NCBI GenBank assembly: GCA_030524105.1 | Contig: JAUNHE010000006.1 | Location: forward strand, 124,001 to 188,000 | Reading direction: 5' to 3' | Source of the DNA: Rothia sp. (in: high G+C Gram-positive bacteria) | GTDB lineage: Bacteria; Actinomycetota; Actinomycetes; Actinomycetales; Micrococcaceae | Length of the DNA stretch: 64,000 nt | In this document: positions 24,594 through 30,752 of the stretch, one piece after another | How positions within the stretch are numbered: the stretch's first letter is position 1 | How the letters are laid out: each line of letters starts with the position of its first letter | Program-made: the position numbers and the translations under genes | The notes under the pieces: generated by a model | What the model saw: the letters and a program-made list of their open reading frames with translations, nothing else | What the model was told of the DNA's origin: nothing | The model's database searches: none

Positions 24594-25370
24594 TTATCCT
24601 TGCTTATTGTTTCTGAGCCCAGCTTTTTGAAGAAGCCAGGTAACGAAAAGACCGGTCAGTAAACCGCCCAGGTGAGCTTGCCAAGATATACCCGGAACAA
24701 TAAAACCGTAGATCAAGTTGATAGCAATCAAAATAACAATAGGGGTCATATCTGCTCCCCGGAGCTTGGTTAAGATAAAGAAAGCACCAAAAAGCCCAAA
24801 TATTCCACCCGAGGCACCAACCGTATTCACATTAAGGTCGGCTGTTACTAGTCCAATCAGCCATACCCCGGCTGAACCGCCCAGGATAGACAGCAGATAA
24901 ACAAGCAGATACTTTATTTTCCCCAAAGCGGGTTCAATAGCCCTTCCAAAGAGCCAGAGAGAAAACATATTAAGCAGTAAATGGGTAAGGTTAGTCTGAT
25001 CGTGCACAAATCCCGCCGTGAGAGCTCTCCACCATTGACCGGTGAATTCCACGTACAGGGGATTATAGAGTAGAGAAGAAATAACCAAGTAGTTTGGTAG
25101 CAATTGCTGTAGAAGATAGACCATCAGGTTAATGGCAATAAGAATATAGGTAACCCAGACGGCTGTGCTTGACTGCTTTCTTTGAAGGGCAGCAGTCCTC
25201 TCCATTGCACAGTCGCTACAGATCATCCCAACTTCAACCGGGTGCTGACAACCGGTACACATGGGTCTTGAACAGCGACCACACCGGGTATAAGCCATCT
25301 GGTCAGGGTGCCTGGGACAGTGTGGAAACTGCGAATTTTGCCCTCTCTCCTGGGGAAAATTTGAGGTCAC
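24594..25370 (-). CDS. Rhomboid-family intramembrane serine protease with N-terminal zinc-binding B-box
   Basis: This 258-residue protein starts with a Cys/His-rich B-box-like domain (CPRHPDQMAYTRCGRCSRPMCTGC.., about residues 18-60). Six helices follow, with the catalytic serine in GASGGIFGLFGAFF and the histidine in WQAHLGGLLTG. Rhomboids cut proteins within the membrane; the substrate is unknown. The start is GTG with AAGGAG upstream. It follows the PPIase gene on the same strand, as in other Micrococcales. Confidence 0.92.
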   Translation of the reverse strand: MTSNFPQERGQNSQFPHCPRHPDQMAYTRCGRCSRPMCTGCQHPVEVGMICSDCAMERTAALQRKQSSTAVWVTYILIAINLMVYLLQQLLPNYLVISSLLYNPLYVEFTGQWWRALTAGFVHDQTNLTHLLLNMFSLWLFGRAIEPALGKIKYLLVYLLSILGGSAGVWLIGLVTADLNVNTVGASGGIFGLFGAFFILTKLRGADMTPIVILIAINLIYGFIVPGISWQAHLGGLLTGLFVTWLLQKAGLRNNKQG

Positions 25371-25420
25371 AATATTCTCCTTGGCTGTATCTTGTAGCGA
25401 AGCATTGTTTTTAAAGCGAT

Positions 25421-25470
25421 TCTATGGAGTAGGCCCGCTCGGAAAAATCCGAACGGGCCTACTCCATAGA
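25421..25470. terminator. Very stable hairpin between PPIase and rhomboid genes
   Basis: The 17-base arms 25421-25437 and 25454-25470 pair perfectly, and TCGG/CCGA (25439-25442 with 25449-25452) extends the stem inward. A clear T-run is missing on either strand. It may terminate by structure or protect the PPIase mRNA 3' end. Confidence 0.6.
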
Positions 25471-25486
25471 GAATCACCGCTACCGT

Positions 25487-26020
25487 TTAGAGTTCTGCAA
25501 TGTCAATTGAAGAAATAACCACATCTTCAACCGGCTTATCCATGGCTCCGGTTGCTACTGCTTCAATAGCATCCACAACTTTTTGGGATGCTTGATCCGT
25601 TACTTCACCAAAAATGGTGTGCCTGCCATTAAGCCAAGGTGTCTCTACGGTTGTGATAAAAAACTGCGAACCGTTTGTCCCCGGCCCAGCATTAGCCATT
25701 GCCAGCAGGTAAGGCTTGTTAAAGGAAAGCTCGGGGTGGATTTCGTCTTTAAACTGGTAGCCGGGGCCACCTGTTCCCTGTCCTAGTGGGTCTCCACCTT
25801 GAATCATGAAGTCACGAATAATTCGGTGAAAAATAACATCCTTGTAGAGGGGCCCTTCTTGTACTTCACCTGTACTTGGATGCCGCCATTGCTGAGAGCC
25901 GTCAGCTAGGCCAATAAAGTTCTTAACGGTCTCTGGAGCATGATTTCCAAAGAGATCAACCAGGATATCACCGTGGTTGGTATGAATCGTTGCTTGAGCA
26001 GTTGCATTAGTCATGCTCAT
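25487..26020 (-). CDS. Cyclophilin-type peptidyl-prolyl isomerase
   Basis: This 177-residue single-domain cyclophilin has the motifs FHRIIRDFMIQGGDPLGQGTGGPGYQFKDE, MANAGPGTNGSQFFIT and LNGRHTIFGEV. It has no signal peptide, so it acts in the cytoplasm. A second ATG six bases downstream is an equally possible start, and no strong ribosome site is seen. Its neighbours match the conserved PPIase-rhomboid pair near the origin in Micrococcales. Confidence 0.95.
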   Translation of the reverse strand: MSMTNATAQATIHTNHGDILVDLFGNHAPETVKNFIGLADGSQQWRHPSTGEVQEGPLYKDVIFHRIIRDFMIQGGDPLGQGTGGPGYQFKDEIHPELSFNKPYLLAMANAGPGTNGSQFFITTVETPWLNGRHTIFGEVTDQASQKVVDAIEAVATGAMDKPVEDVVISSIDIAEL

Positions 26021-26209
26021 TATTCTGGCACGGTGGGTCTTATCTTAGCCAGATCAACTCTCCCCTTTTTCACTAAGCGGAAAACAGCCAGATTTTGCCA
26101 GTCATACAAGGGTAAAGTTCACGGACAGTCAGTAAGCTAGGTTTTGAACATTTATTTGCCGTGCGGCAGCCTCCGCGCGGTCATTGTCACCCCATAGGAG
26201 GTCACCCTC

Positions 26210-26746
26210 ATGGCATGTAGAAATAAGGCCGCCAAGGCACAAAAAGCCGCTGAGAAAACTCTTTCCAAGGCAGAGAATGCCTCCGGAAAAAAAGCCGAGA
26301 AACTGGCAAAGCTTTATCAGGATCAGGCTGCTAAAGCCCATCGATTCGCTGAAAAACAGGCTTCCCGTAGTTCTAAAAAAATTGAGTCGTTACAGCACTC
26401 TGTTAGTCCTGCAGTTGAAGATATGACCAACAAGGCCCGTCATAAGGCTGGTGAGGTAGCCTCTGCTGTCGCCCAAAAGATTAGTGATGTAGAGATCCCT
26501 GCCCAGGCTGAGCATCTTATTGAAAAAGCTGGCGGAAACAAGAAGGCCTTAAAAAACGCCCAGAAACAAGCCGTTAAAGCGGCCAAGGCCTACGCAAAAG
26601 AGCAAAAGAAAGCTGCTCGTATTGGAGGCGGTCGTAAGGGATTAATCTGCCTTGGTTTGTTAGCAACTGCGGCTCTGGCTGGTTTTGCAGCCTACAAGGC
26701 TTCTCGCCCCGTTGAAGATCCCTGGAAAACACCCAGTTCAGTCTAG
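26210..26746 (+). CDS. Lys/Ala-rich coiled-coil protein with C-terminal membrane anchor
   Basis: This 178-residue protein is almost entirely helical and rich in Ala, Lys and Glu, apolipoprotein-like (residues 1-140). One TM helix follows at about 148-165, and the tail reads YKASRPVEDPWKTPSSV. The ribosome site AGGAGGT is ideal. A similar protein with a RPVEDPW tail is common next to the PPIase gene in Micrococcales. The function is unknown; a basic cytoplasmic coil tethered to the membrane could contact DNA or the envelope. Confidence 0.8.
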   Translation: MACRNKAAKAQKAAEKTLSKAENASGKKAEKLAKLYQDQAAKAHRFAEKQASRSSKKIESLQHSVSPAVEDMTNKARHKAGEVASAVAQKISDVEIPAQAEHLIEKAGGNKKALKNAQKQAVKAAKAYAKEQKKAARIGGGRKGLICLGLLATAALAGFAAYKASRPVEDPWKTPSSV

Positions 26747-26784
26747 CCTGACTTTTATATCTCAGGCCTGATCATAAGTCTAGG

Positions 26785-26819
26785 GCAGGTACAGCAATGG
26801 TGTGCTGTACCTGCTTTTT
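26785..26819 (+). terminator. Terminator of the coiled-coil gene
   Basis: The perfect 12-base-pair stem GCAGGTACAGCA / TGCTGTACCTGC (26785-26796 with 26803-26814) is followed by TTTTT. Confidence 0.88.
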
Positions 26820-26880
26820 CTCTTTCTGTTGTCCAAAAATTAGCCCAGCACCCTAAGAAGGATCTAAAAACAGAAATTGG

Positions 26881-26929
26881 AAGAAAATAAAGGGGAGATC
26901 CTGACCATAAACAGATCAAAATCTCCCCT
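26881..26929 (-). terminator. Terminator of the tRNA-Ala/5S unit
   Basis: Read on the minus strand, AGGGGAGAT (26929-26921) pairs with ATCTCCCCT (26899-26891), and TTATTTTCTT follows. It lies 12 bases beyond the 5S 3' end. Confidence 0.8.
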
Positions 26930-26940
26930 AGGAAAAATAT

Positions 26941-27057
26941 TCCGGCGATGTCCTACTCTCCCACACCGTCGCCAGTGCAGTACCATCGGCGCAAAGAGCC
27001 TTAGCTTCTGGGTTCGGGATGGAACCAGGCGTTTCCCTCTTGCTATAATCACCGAAA
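26941..27057 (-). rRNA. rrf: 5S ribosomal RNA, copy 1
   Basis: The minus strand begins TTTCGGTGATTATAGC. It contains the conserved GAACCCAGAAGCTAAG and CGATGGTACTGCA segments and ends GAGAGTAGGACATCGCCGGA. It is identical to copy 2. No 23S or 16S gene is in the window, so this 5S is detached from an rrn operon. The tRNA-Ala gene ends two bases upstream. Confidence 0.95.
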
Positions 27058-27059
27058 AG

Positions 27060-27132
27060 TGGAGGCGAGGGGACTCGAACCCCTAACCCTCTGCTTGCAA
27101 AGCAGATGCGCTACCAATTGCGCCACGCCCCC
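27060..27132 (-). tRNA. tRNA-Ala (anticodon TGC)
   Basis: This 73-base cloverleaf has acceptor GGGGGCG/CGCCTCC with the alanine identity pair G3.U70 and D stem GCGC/GCGC. The anticodon arm is TCTGC-TTTGCAA-GCAGA (TGC at 34-36), and the T arm is AGGGG-TTCGAGT-CCCCT. Discriminator A73 is not followed by an encoded CCA. Its 3' end lies two bases from the 5S gene. Confidence 0.95.
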
Positions 27133-27147
27133 CGGGCACTCCAATAG

Positions 27148-27175
27148 CTTATACCAAGACTCCAGATAGAGGCAA
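27148..27175 (-). promoter_or_regulatory. Promoter of the tRNA-Ala/5S unit
   Basis: On the minus strand TTGCCT (27175-27170) and TATAAG (27153-27148) are 16 bases apart. The -10 box lies 15 bases before the tRNA. This gives the unit its own promoter. Confidence 0.6.
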
Positions 27176-27232
27176 ATTGAATTTCCATGAGCTACGCCAC
27201 ATAAATACCGGTCAGAAGGGCGAACCTCAATC

Positions 27233-27676
27233 CTAGTCTGTCTCTTGATCAGATACCATCCCTAGCTGGGCAGCAGCAGCCTGTGCAATCTTTTTTTCAT
27301 CCTCAGTAGCACCCTGATAATGCACATAACCTTTCGTACCGCTCGCACTGACCTCATCGTCAGGACCAAAATGTCCCTGCGAAATCAGTAAACCGTGCGC
27401 ACCTAAAATACGAGCTACCCGATCAATTTCTTGTGGTGTTGGAACATCGTCTACTACCTTACGAATGTACTCATTAATTCTTTGATCGCTGACGTATTCT
27501 TCGCCGCGAGCAGCACGAGAAGCCATAAGTCTTCGAATAACTTCCTCAAGCTGATCATCACTAAGACGATGGCGTAAAATCGCCATAACAGCTGCCCGGT
27601 CCTGAACAGGGATATCTTCCGGGTAACCAACGCTTAGCCAATCAATAACCCTTCCCACAAAGCTTCGCTGGGTCAT
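27233..27676 (-). CDS. DUF3349-family protein
   Basis: This 147-residue soluble protein has residues 10-110 (WLSVGYPEDIPVQDRAAVMAILRHRLSDDQLEEVIRRL...VPTPQEIDRVARILGAHG) that fit the helical DUF3349 domain known from mycobacteria and relatives. The C-terminal 40 residues are polar. The function is unknown. It is the last protein gene of the PiT cluster on this strand. Confidence 0.78.
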   Translation of the reverse strand: MTQRSFVGRVIDWLSVGYPEDIPVQDRAAVMAILRHRLSDDQLEEVIRRLMASRAARGEEYVSDQRINEYIRKVVDDVPTPQEIDRVARILGAHGLLISQGHFGPDDEVSASGTKGYVHYQGATEDEKKIAQAAAAQLGMVSDQETD

Positions 27677-27711
27677 CTCACACTTCCTTTGCTCAAAACG
27701 TGCATTGCAGG

Positions 27712-28008
27712 TTATTCACCGGCTGAACCAAATAGATTAAACCCGGTACTGTGATATATAAAGTCCTTAGCAATCCACAAAATTGCGATAATGATTACCA
27801 GCACAATAACAGCAAAGATAAGGTAGCCTACCACTTTTCGCAGTCCGGACGGCGGTTCCACCTCGATTAAGCGGCCATCGGCAGTATATTCAGTAACTCC
27901 GGCAAGCATTCTCATGCCAAAAGCATACAGAGCGGTAAGTCCCGCGCCAAAAAACAGACCGGCAAGAGCAACCGGAATAACTTTTTCAAAAATTTCTAGA
28001 ATACTCAC
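27712..28008 (-). CDS. Small two-TM protein coupled to the phosphate transporter
   Basis: This 98-residue protein has TM helices at about 10-35 and 58-83, with a short loop bearing TADGRLIEVEPP. It starts on the base next to the PiT stop codon, so expression is coupled and it may be an accessory subunit of the transporter. The family is not recognised with certainty. Confidence 0.7.
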   Translation of the reverse strand: MSILEIFEKVIPVALAGLFFGAGLTALYAFGMRMLAGVTEYTADGRLIEVEPPSGLRKVVGYLIFAVIVLVIIIAILWIAKDFIYHSTGFNLFGSAGE

Positions 28009-29307
28009 TTATGCCTGAACCTTCGTCGTCTGGCTTGCTAGCAGCCTAGTCTGAGCAGCTTCTTGATTCCTTGTACTGCCTTGCTCAGTTCTTCCTTGTC
28101 CTTGCTGACCATTTTCCCAATCATCATTAACATTGGAGGGATTAATAGGAGCACGCTTAGAGTGTAGATACATCCAGGTGCAAAAACCCAGCAAAATAAG
28201 GAAAACAACAAGTTCTCCCAACCAGTCACTACCCGTGAACCTATTAATATGGTGGCCTATCAACCAGGTTACTGCTCCTATAGACCCCGCTGCCGGCAGG
28301 GTAATGATCCAGGCAACAACCATGCGCCCAGCCACTCCCCAACGTACCTCAGCTCCTTTACGACCTAAGCCAGATCCTAAAATAGAACCGGTGGCAACGT
28401 GCGTGGTGGATAAGGCCATTCCAAAGTGGGAAGAAGTCAAAATAATAGCTGCCGAAGATCCTTCAGCGGCCATACCCTGCGGTGTGTCTATCTCTACCAG
28501 ACCCTTGCCCAAAGTTCGAATGATACGCCAACCACCCCAGTAGGTTCCCAAGGCAATAGCAAGTGCACAGGAAGCTTTTACCCAGAAGGGAATATCCGCA
28601 TCGGAATCAATTTCTCCAGCGGCAACCAAGGCTAAAAATATAACACCCATCGTTTTTTGAGCATCATTAGTACCGTGTGCAAGAGAAACCAGGGAAGCCG
28701 TTCCTACCTGACCCCAGCGGAAGCCAGCATGCCGTTTGTCATCCGCCACGGGACGGGCAATACGGTACACCAGCCAGGTACCGACAGTAGCCACCAGGGC
28801 AGCAATAAAAGGTGCCATAAGAGCCGGAACAACAATTTTAGAGACAACCCCACTCCACTGCACGCCTGAAGTCCCTAGCGCCGCTAAGGCAGCACCAATC
28901 ATGCCTCCAAAAAGAGCATGGGAAGAGCTAGACGGTAAGCCTAAAAGCCAGGTCAGTACGTTCCATAAAATACCGCCAACAAGGCCCGTAAAGACAATGA
29001 GCATGAGTCCAGAGTTATTTTCTGATACTGCCTCAAGGTTTACTATGCCCTTCCCAACCGTTTTAGCAACCTCTACAGAGAGAAAGGCGCCAACTAAGTT
29101 TAAGACAGCAGAAAGTGCAACAGCGGTTCTTGGTTTAAGGGCACCAGTGGCAATTGAGGTTGCCATCGCGTTTCCGGTGTCATGAAACCCGTTTGTAAAG
29201 TCAAATGCCAGTGCAGTAAGCACTACAATAACCAGGATGATCAGTTCAGTAGTCACTCCTTGATTATCTGCCCAGCACCCCCAAGATGAAAATATTAAAT
29301 ACGACAC
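28009..29307 (-). CDS. pit: PiT-family inorganic phosphate transporter
   Basis: This 432-residue polytopic protein has the duplicated PiT signatures: first DFTNGFHDTGNAMATSIATGAL with SSSHALFGGMIGA, then SLAHGTNDAQKTMGVI with LSTTHVATGSILGSG. It carries metal-phosphate in with protons. A hydrophilic tail of about 40 residues rich in Gln/Thr ends the protein. The GTG start at 29307 has no clear ribosome site; a GTG 17 codons later is an alternative. The upstream region shows no recognisable PHO box. Confidence 0.92.
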   Translation of the reverse strand: MSYLIFSSWGCWADNQGVTTELIILVIVVLTALAFDFTNGFHDTGNAMATSIATGALKPRTAVALSAVLNLVGAFLSVEVAKTVGKGIVNLEAVSENNSGLMLIVFTGLVGGILWNVLTWLLGLPSSSSHALFGGMIGAALAALGTSGVQWSGVVSKIVVPALMAPFIAALVATVGTWLVYRIARPVADDKRHAGFRWGQVGTASLVSLAHGTNDAQKTMGVIFLALVAAGEIDSDADIPFWVKASCALAIALGTYWGGWRIIRTLGKGLVEIDTPQGMAAEGSSAAIILTSSHFGMALSTTHVATGSILGSGLGRKGAEVRWGVAGRMVVAWIITLPAAGSIGAVTWLIGHHINRFTGSDWLGELVVFLILLGFCTWMYLHSKRAPINPSNVNDDWENGQQGQGRTEQGSTRNQEAAQTRLLASQTTKVQA

Positions 29308-29621
29308 TCAAGCCTGTGTGTTCTTACGGAAAAACCACATTCAGTTATTGGTATAAAAATTCATGATGTGCATAAAAATAAGCTTTTTATCCACATTCCC
29401 CGCAAGATCAAGGTTGAACGACTGAAAATTTACCAAAAAATCGGTAAACAAAAAATGTTGTTTTATGTTGTTTTTTACTAATTTTTAGAAAAAAGCCACA
29501 TTATTAAACCGTTTATTTTCGTTCTATTTACCTTAAATTCATATTAATGGGGATAAGATACGGCTCACATTACTAGATGGTTTCCGGTCGAAGCTTAGAC
29601 TTCCGATTCCAAAGCAAACAT
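29308..29621. other. AT-rich intergenic region upstream of pit, with one DnaA box
   Basis: This 314-base gap holds one perfect DnaA box TTATCCACA (29387-29395) and several T-rich tracts. Promoter elements for the pit gene are expected here, but no clear pair can be chosen. No gene is visible. Confidence 0.5.
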
Positions 29622-29660
29622 ATAAAAACGGGGACCTTGACCATAGATCAAGATCCCCGT
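29622..29660 (-). terminator. Terminator of the tRNA-like/5S unit
   Basis: On the minus strand ACGGGGATCTTGA (29660-29648) pairs with TCAAGGTCCCCGT (29640-29628) with one G.U or mismatch. TTTTTATA follows. It is placed 12 bases beyond the 5S end, as at copy 1. Confidence 0.85.
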
Positions 29661-29671
29661 ATCAATAATAT

Positions 29672-29788
29672 TCCGGCGATGTCCTACTCTCCCACACCGT
29701 CGCCAGTGCAGTACCATCGGCGCAAAGAGCCTTAGCTTCTGGGTTCGGGATGGAACCAGGCGTTTCCCTCTTGCTATAATCACCGAAA
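29672..29788 (-). rRNA. rrf: 5S ribosomal RNA, copy 2
   Basis: The sequence is the same as copy 1 over all 117 bases by eye. A tRNA-like element ends two bases upstream and a terminator follows. It is again not part of a 16S-23S operon inside this window. Confidence 0.95.
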
Positions 29789-29790
29789 AG

Positions 29791-29862
29791 TGGAGGAGAA
29801 GGGAATCGAACCCCTATCTTCTGCTAAGAAGCAGACGCACTACCAATTGCGCTACATCCCCC
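29791..29862 (-). tRNA. tRNA-Ala-derived element with aberrant anticodon loop (pseudo or non-canonical tRNA)
   Basis: This 71-72 base copy of the neighbouring tRNA-Ala keeps the D loop (AATTGGTA), the anticodon stem TCTGC/GCAGA, the T arm and the G3.U70 pair. Acceptor pair 6:67 changed from C-G to A-U on both sides. The anticodon loop is only six bases (TTCTTA), one extra base lies between acceptor and D stem, and the variable loop has four bases. Forced into a cloverleaf it would read as Lys(CTT). It occupies the place after DLW-39 where relatives carry tRNA-Ala. Confidence 0.7.
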
Positions 29863-29873
29863 GCGTGTTTACC

Positions 29874-29902
29874 ACTATACCATTTTAAACCGAGTCTGTC
29901 GA
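29874..29902 (-). promoter_or_regulatory. Promoter of the tRNA-like/5S unit
   Basis: On the minus strand TCGACA (29902-29897) and TATAGT (29879-29874) are 17 bases apart, 12 bases before the tRNA-like element. The -35 box lies inside the last codons of the DLW-39 gene. Confidence 0.7.
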
Positions 29903-30001
29903 CTCTTTCCAAGATTTTTTATTTTCTTGGTTATCTCGAAGTTTTTGAGCTGCAACTAAGCTTGCCGCTGCGGCAACCAGCACCACAAGAAACTTCTTCA
30001 T
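29885..30001 (-). CDS. DLW-39 family small membrane protein
   Basis: A 38-residue ORF runs from ATG 30001 to TAA 29885, with GGAG upstream. It begins MKKFLVVLVAAAASLVAAQKL and ends in a charged Lys/Glu tail with one Trp (KKSWKESTDSV). Proteins of about this size and shape (DLW-39) are found between tRNA-Ile and tRNA-Ala downstream of gyrA in many Actinobacteria. It has one N-terminal TM helix. The function is unknown. Confidence 0.85.
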   Translation of the reverse strand: MKKFLVVLVAAAASLVAAQKLRDNQENKKSWKESTDSV

Positions 30002-30026
30002 AGTATCTCCTCAACAGTCAAGGAAG

Positions 30027-30100
30027 TGGGCGTACCAGGAATTGAACCTGGGACCTCTACATTATCAGTGTAGCGCTCTAACCGTCTGAGCTATACGCCC
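30027..30100 (-). tRNA. tRNA-Ile (anticodon GAT)
   Basis: This 74-base cloverleaf has acceptor GGGCGTA/TACGCCC, D stem GCTC/GAGC, anticodon arm CTACA-CTGATAA-TGTAG, T arm CCAGG-TTCAATT-CCTGG and discriminator A. CCA is not encoded. It has the usual actinobacterial position after gyrA-DUF3566. Confidence 0.96.
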
Positions 30101-30218
30101 CTTGTACCCTCAAGGACGAAATAAAACTCTACACGAGTCCTGCAGAACTTTCCAAATCGAAATTCAGTGTTCCGTATCACGGTTTTGACCATGGATCTAT
30201 AAAATCTTCATCAGATAA

Positions 30219-30752
30219 CTAGTCATCTGTCAAGGTTAAACTAATGCCACCCACCAGACGGGCTGCCACGTTATAGAGCATGGCACAAATAGTGCTTAAT
30301 ACGGTAAAAAGTACCACATTGATCACAGAAATAATGGTGGTATACAGGGCAACTTGTCCCAGAGACATAAACTCCGATATATCAATCTGATCCCCTGTCG
30401 TTCCCAGCATGGTCAGCAAATCATTAAGGCCCTGGAAAGCACCCGTAGCTTGCATGGTCAGCCACAGAACCACCGAAGAAACAACAAAGACAATTCCCAC
30501 CGCAACTGAGAGCAAGAAAACTAATTTTGAGACTGAAAAGGTATCAACTCTAGCAACAACAAGCCGGGCACGACGAACTTTAGAACGCGGTGCCGGCCTG
30601 ACCAGTGGTTTATTACGATTACCTGCTGCTCCTACCCGAGGATTGCTTGCACGATTTCCCGTTCTCGCCCCCTGCTGCTGCCGCTGCCGACCAGCTTGAG
30701 ACTGTGGCCTACGGGCTGCAGGCTTTCGGGCATTGATACCGGATGTGCTCAC
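30219..30752 (-). CDS. DUF3566 membrane protein
   Basis: This 177-residue protein has a basic, low-complexity N-terminus (residues 1-65, Arg/Gln/Pro-rich). The DUF3566 domain follows: RRARLVVARVDTFSVSKLVFLLSVAVGI, a helix, a Gly/Leu loop and a second helix. Its GTG start shares one base with the gyrA stop codon (TAGTG). DUF3566 is found after gyrA across Actinobacteria; its role is unknown. Confidence 0.92.
   Translation of the reverse strand: MSTSGINARKPAARRPQSQAGRQRQQQGARTGNRASNPRVGAAGNRNKPLVRPAPRSKVRRARLVVARVDTFSVSKLVFLLSVAVGIVFVVSSVVLWLTMQATGAFQGLNDLLTMLGTTGDQIDISEFMSLGQVALYTTIISVINVVLFTVLSTICAMLYNVAARLVGGISLTLTDD

Noticed and set aside
26864-27052. 62-residue plus or minus ORFs over the 5S genes (also 29595-29783), beginning MIIARGKRLVPSRTQ
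   Set aside because: They are translations across the 5S rRNA genes and recur only because the rRNA is duplicated.
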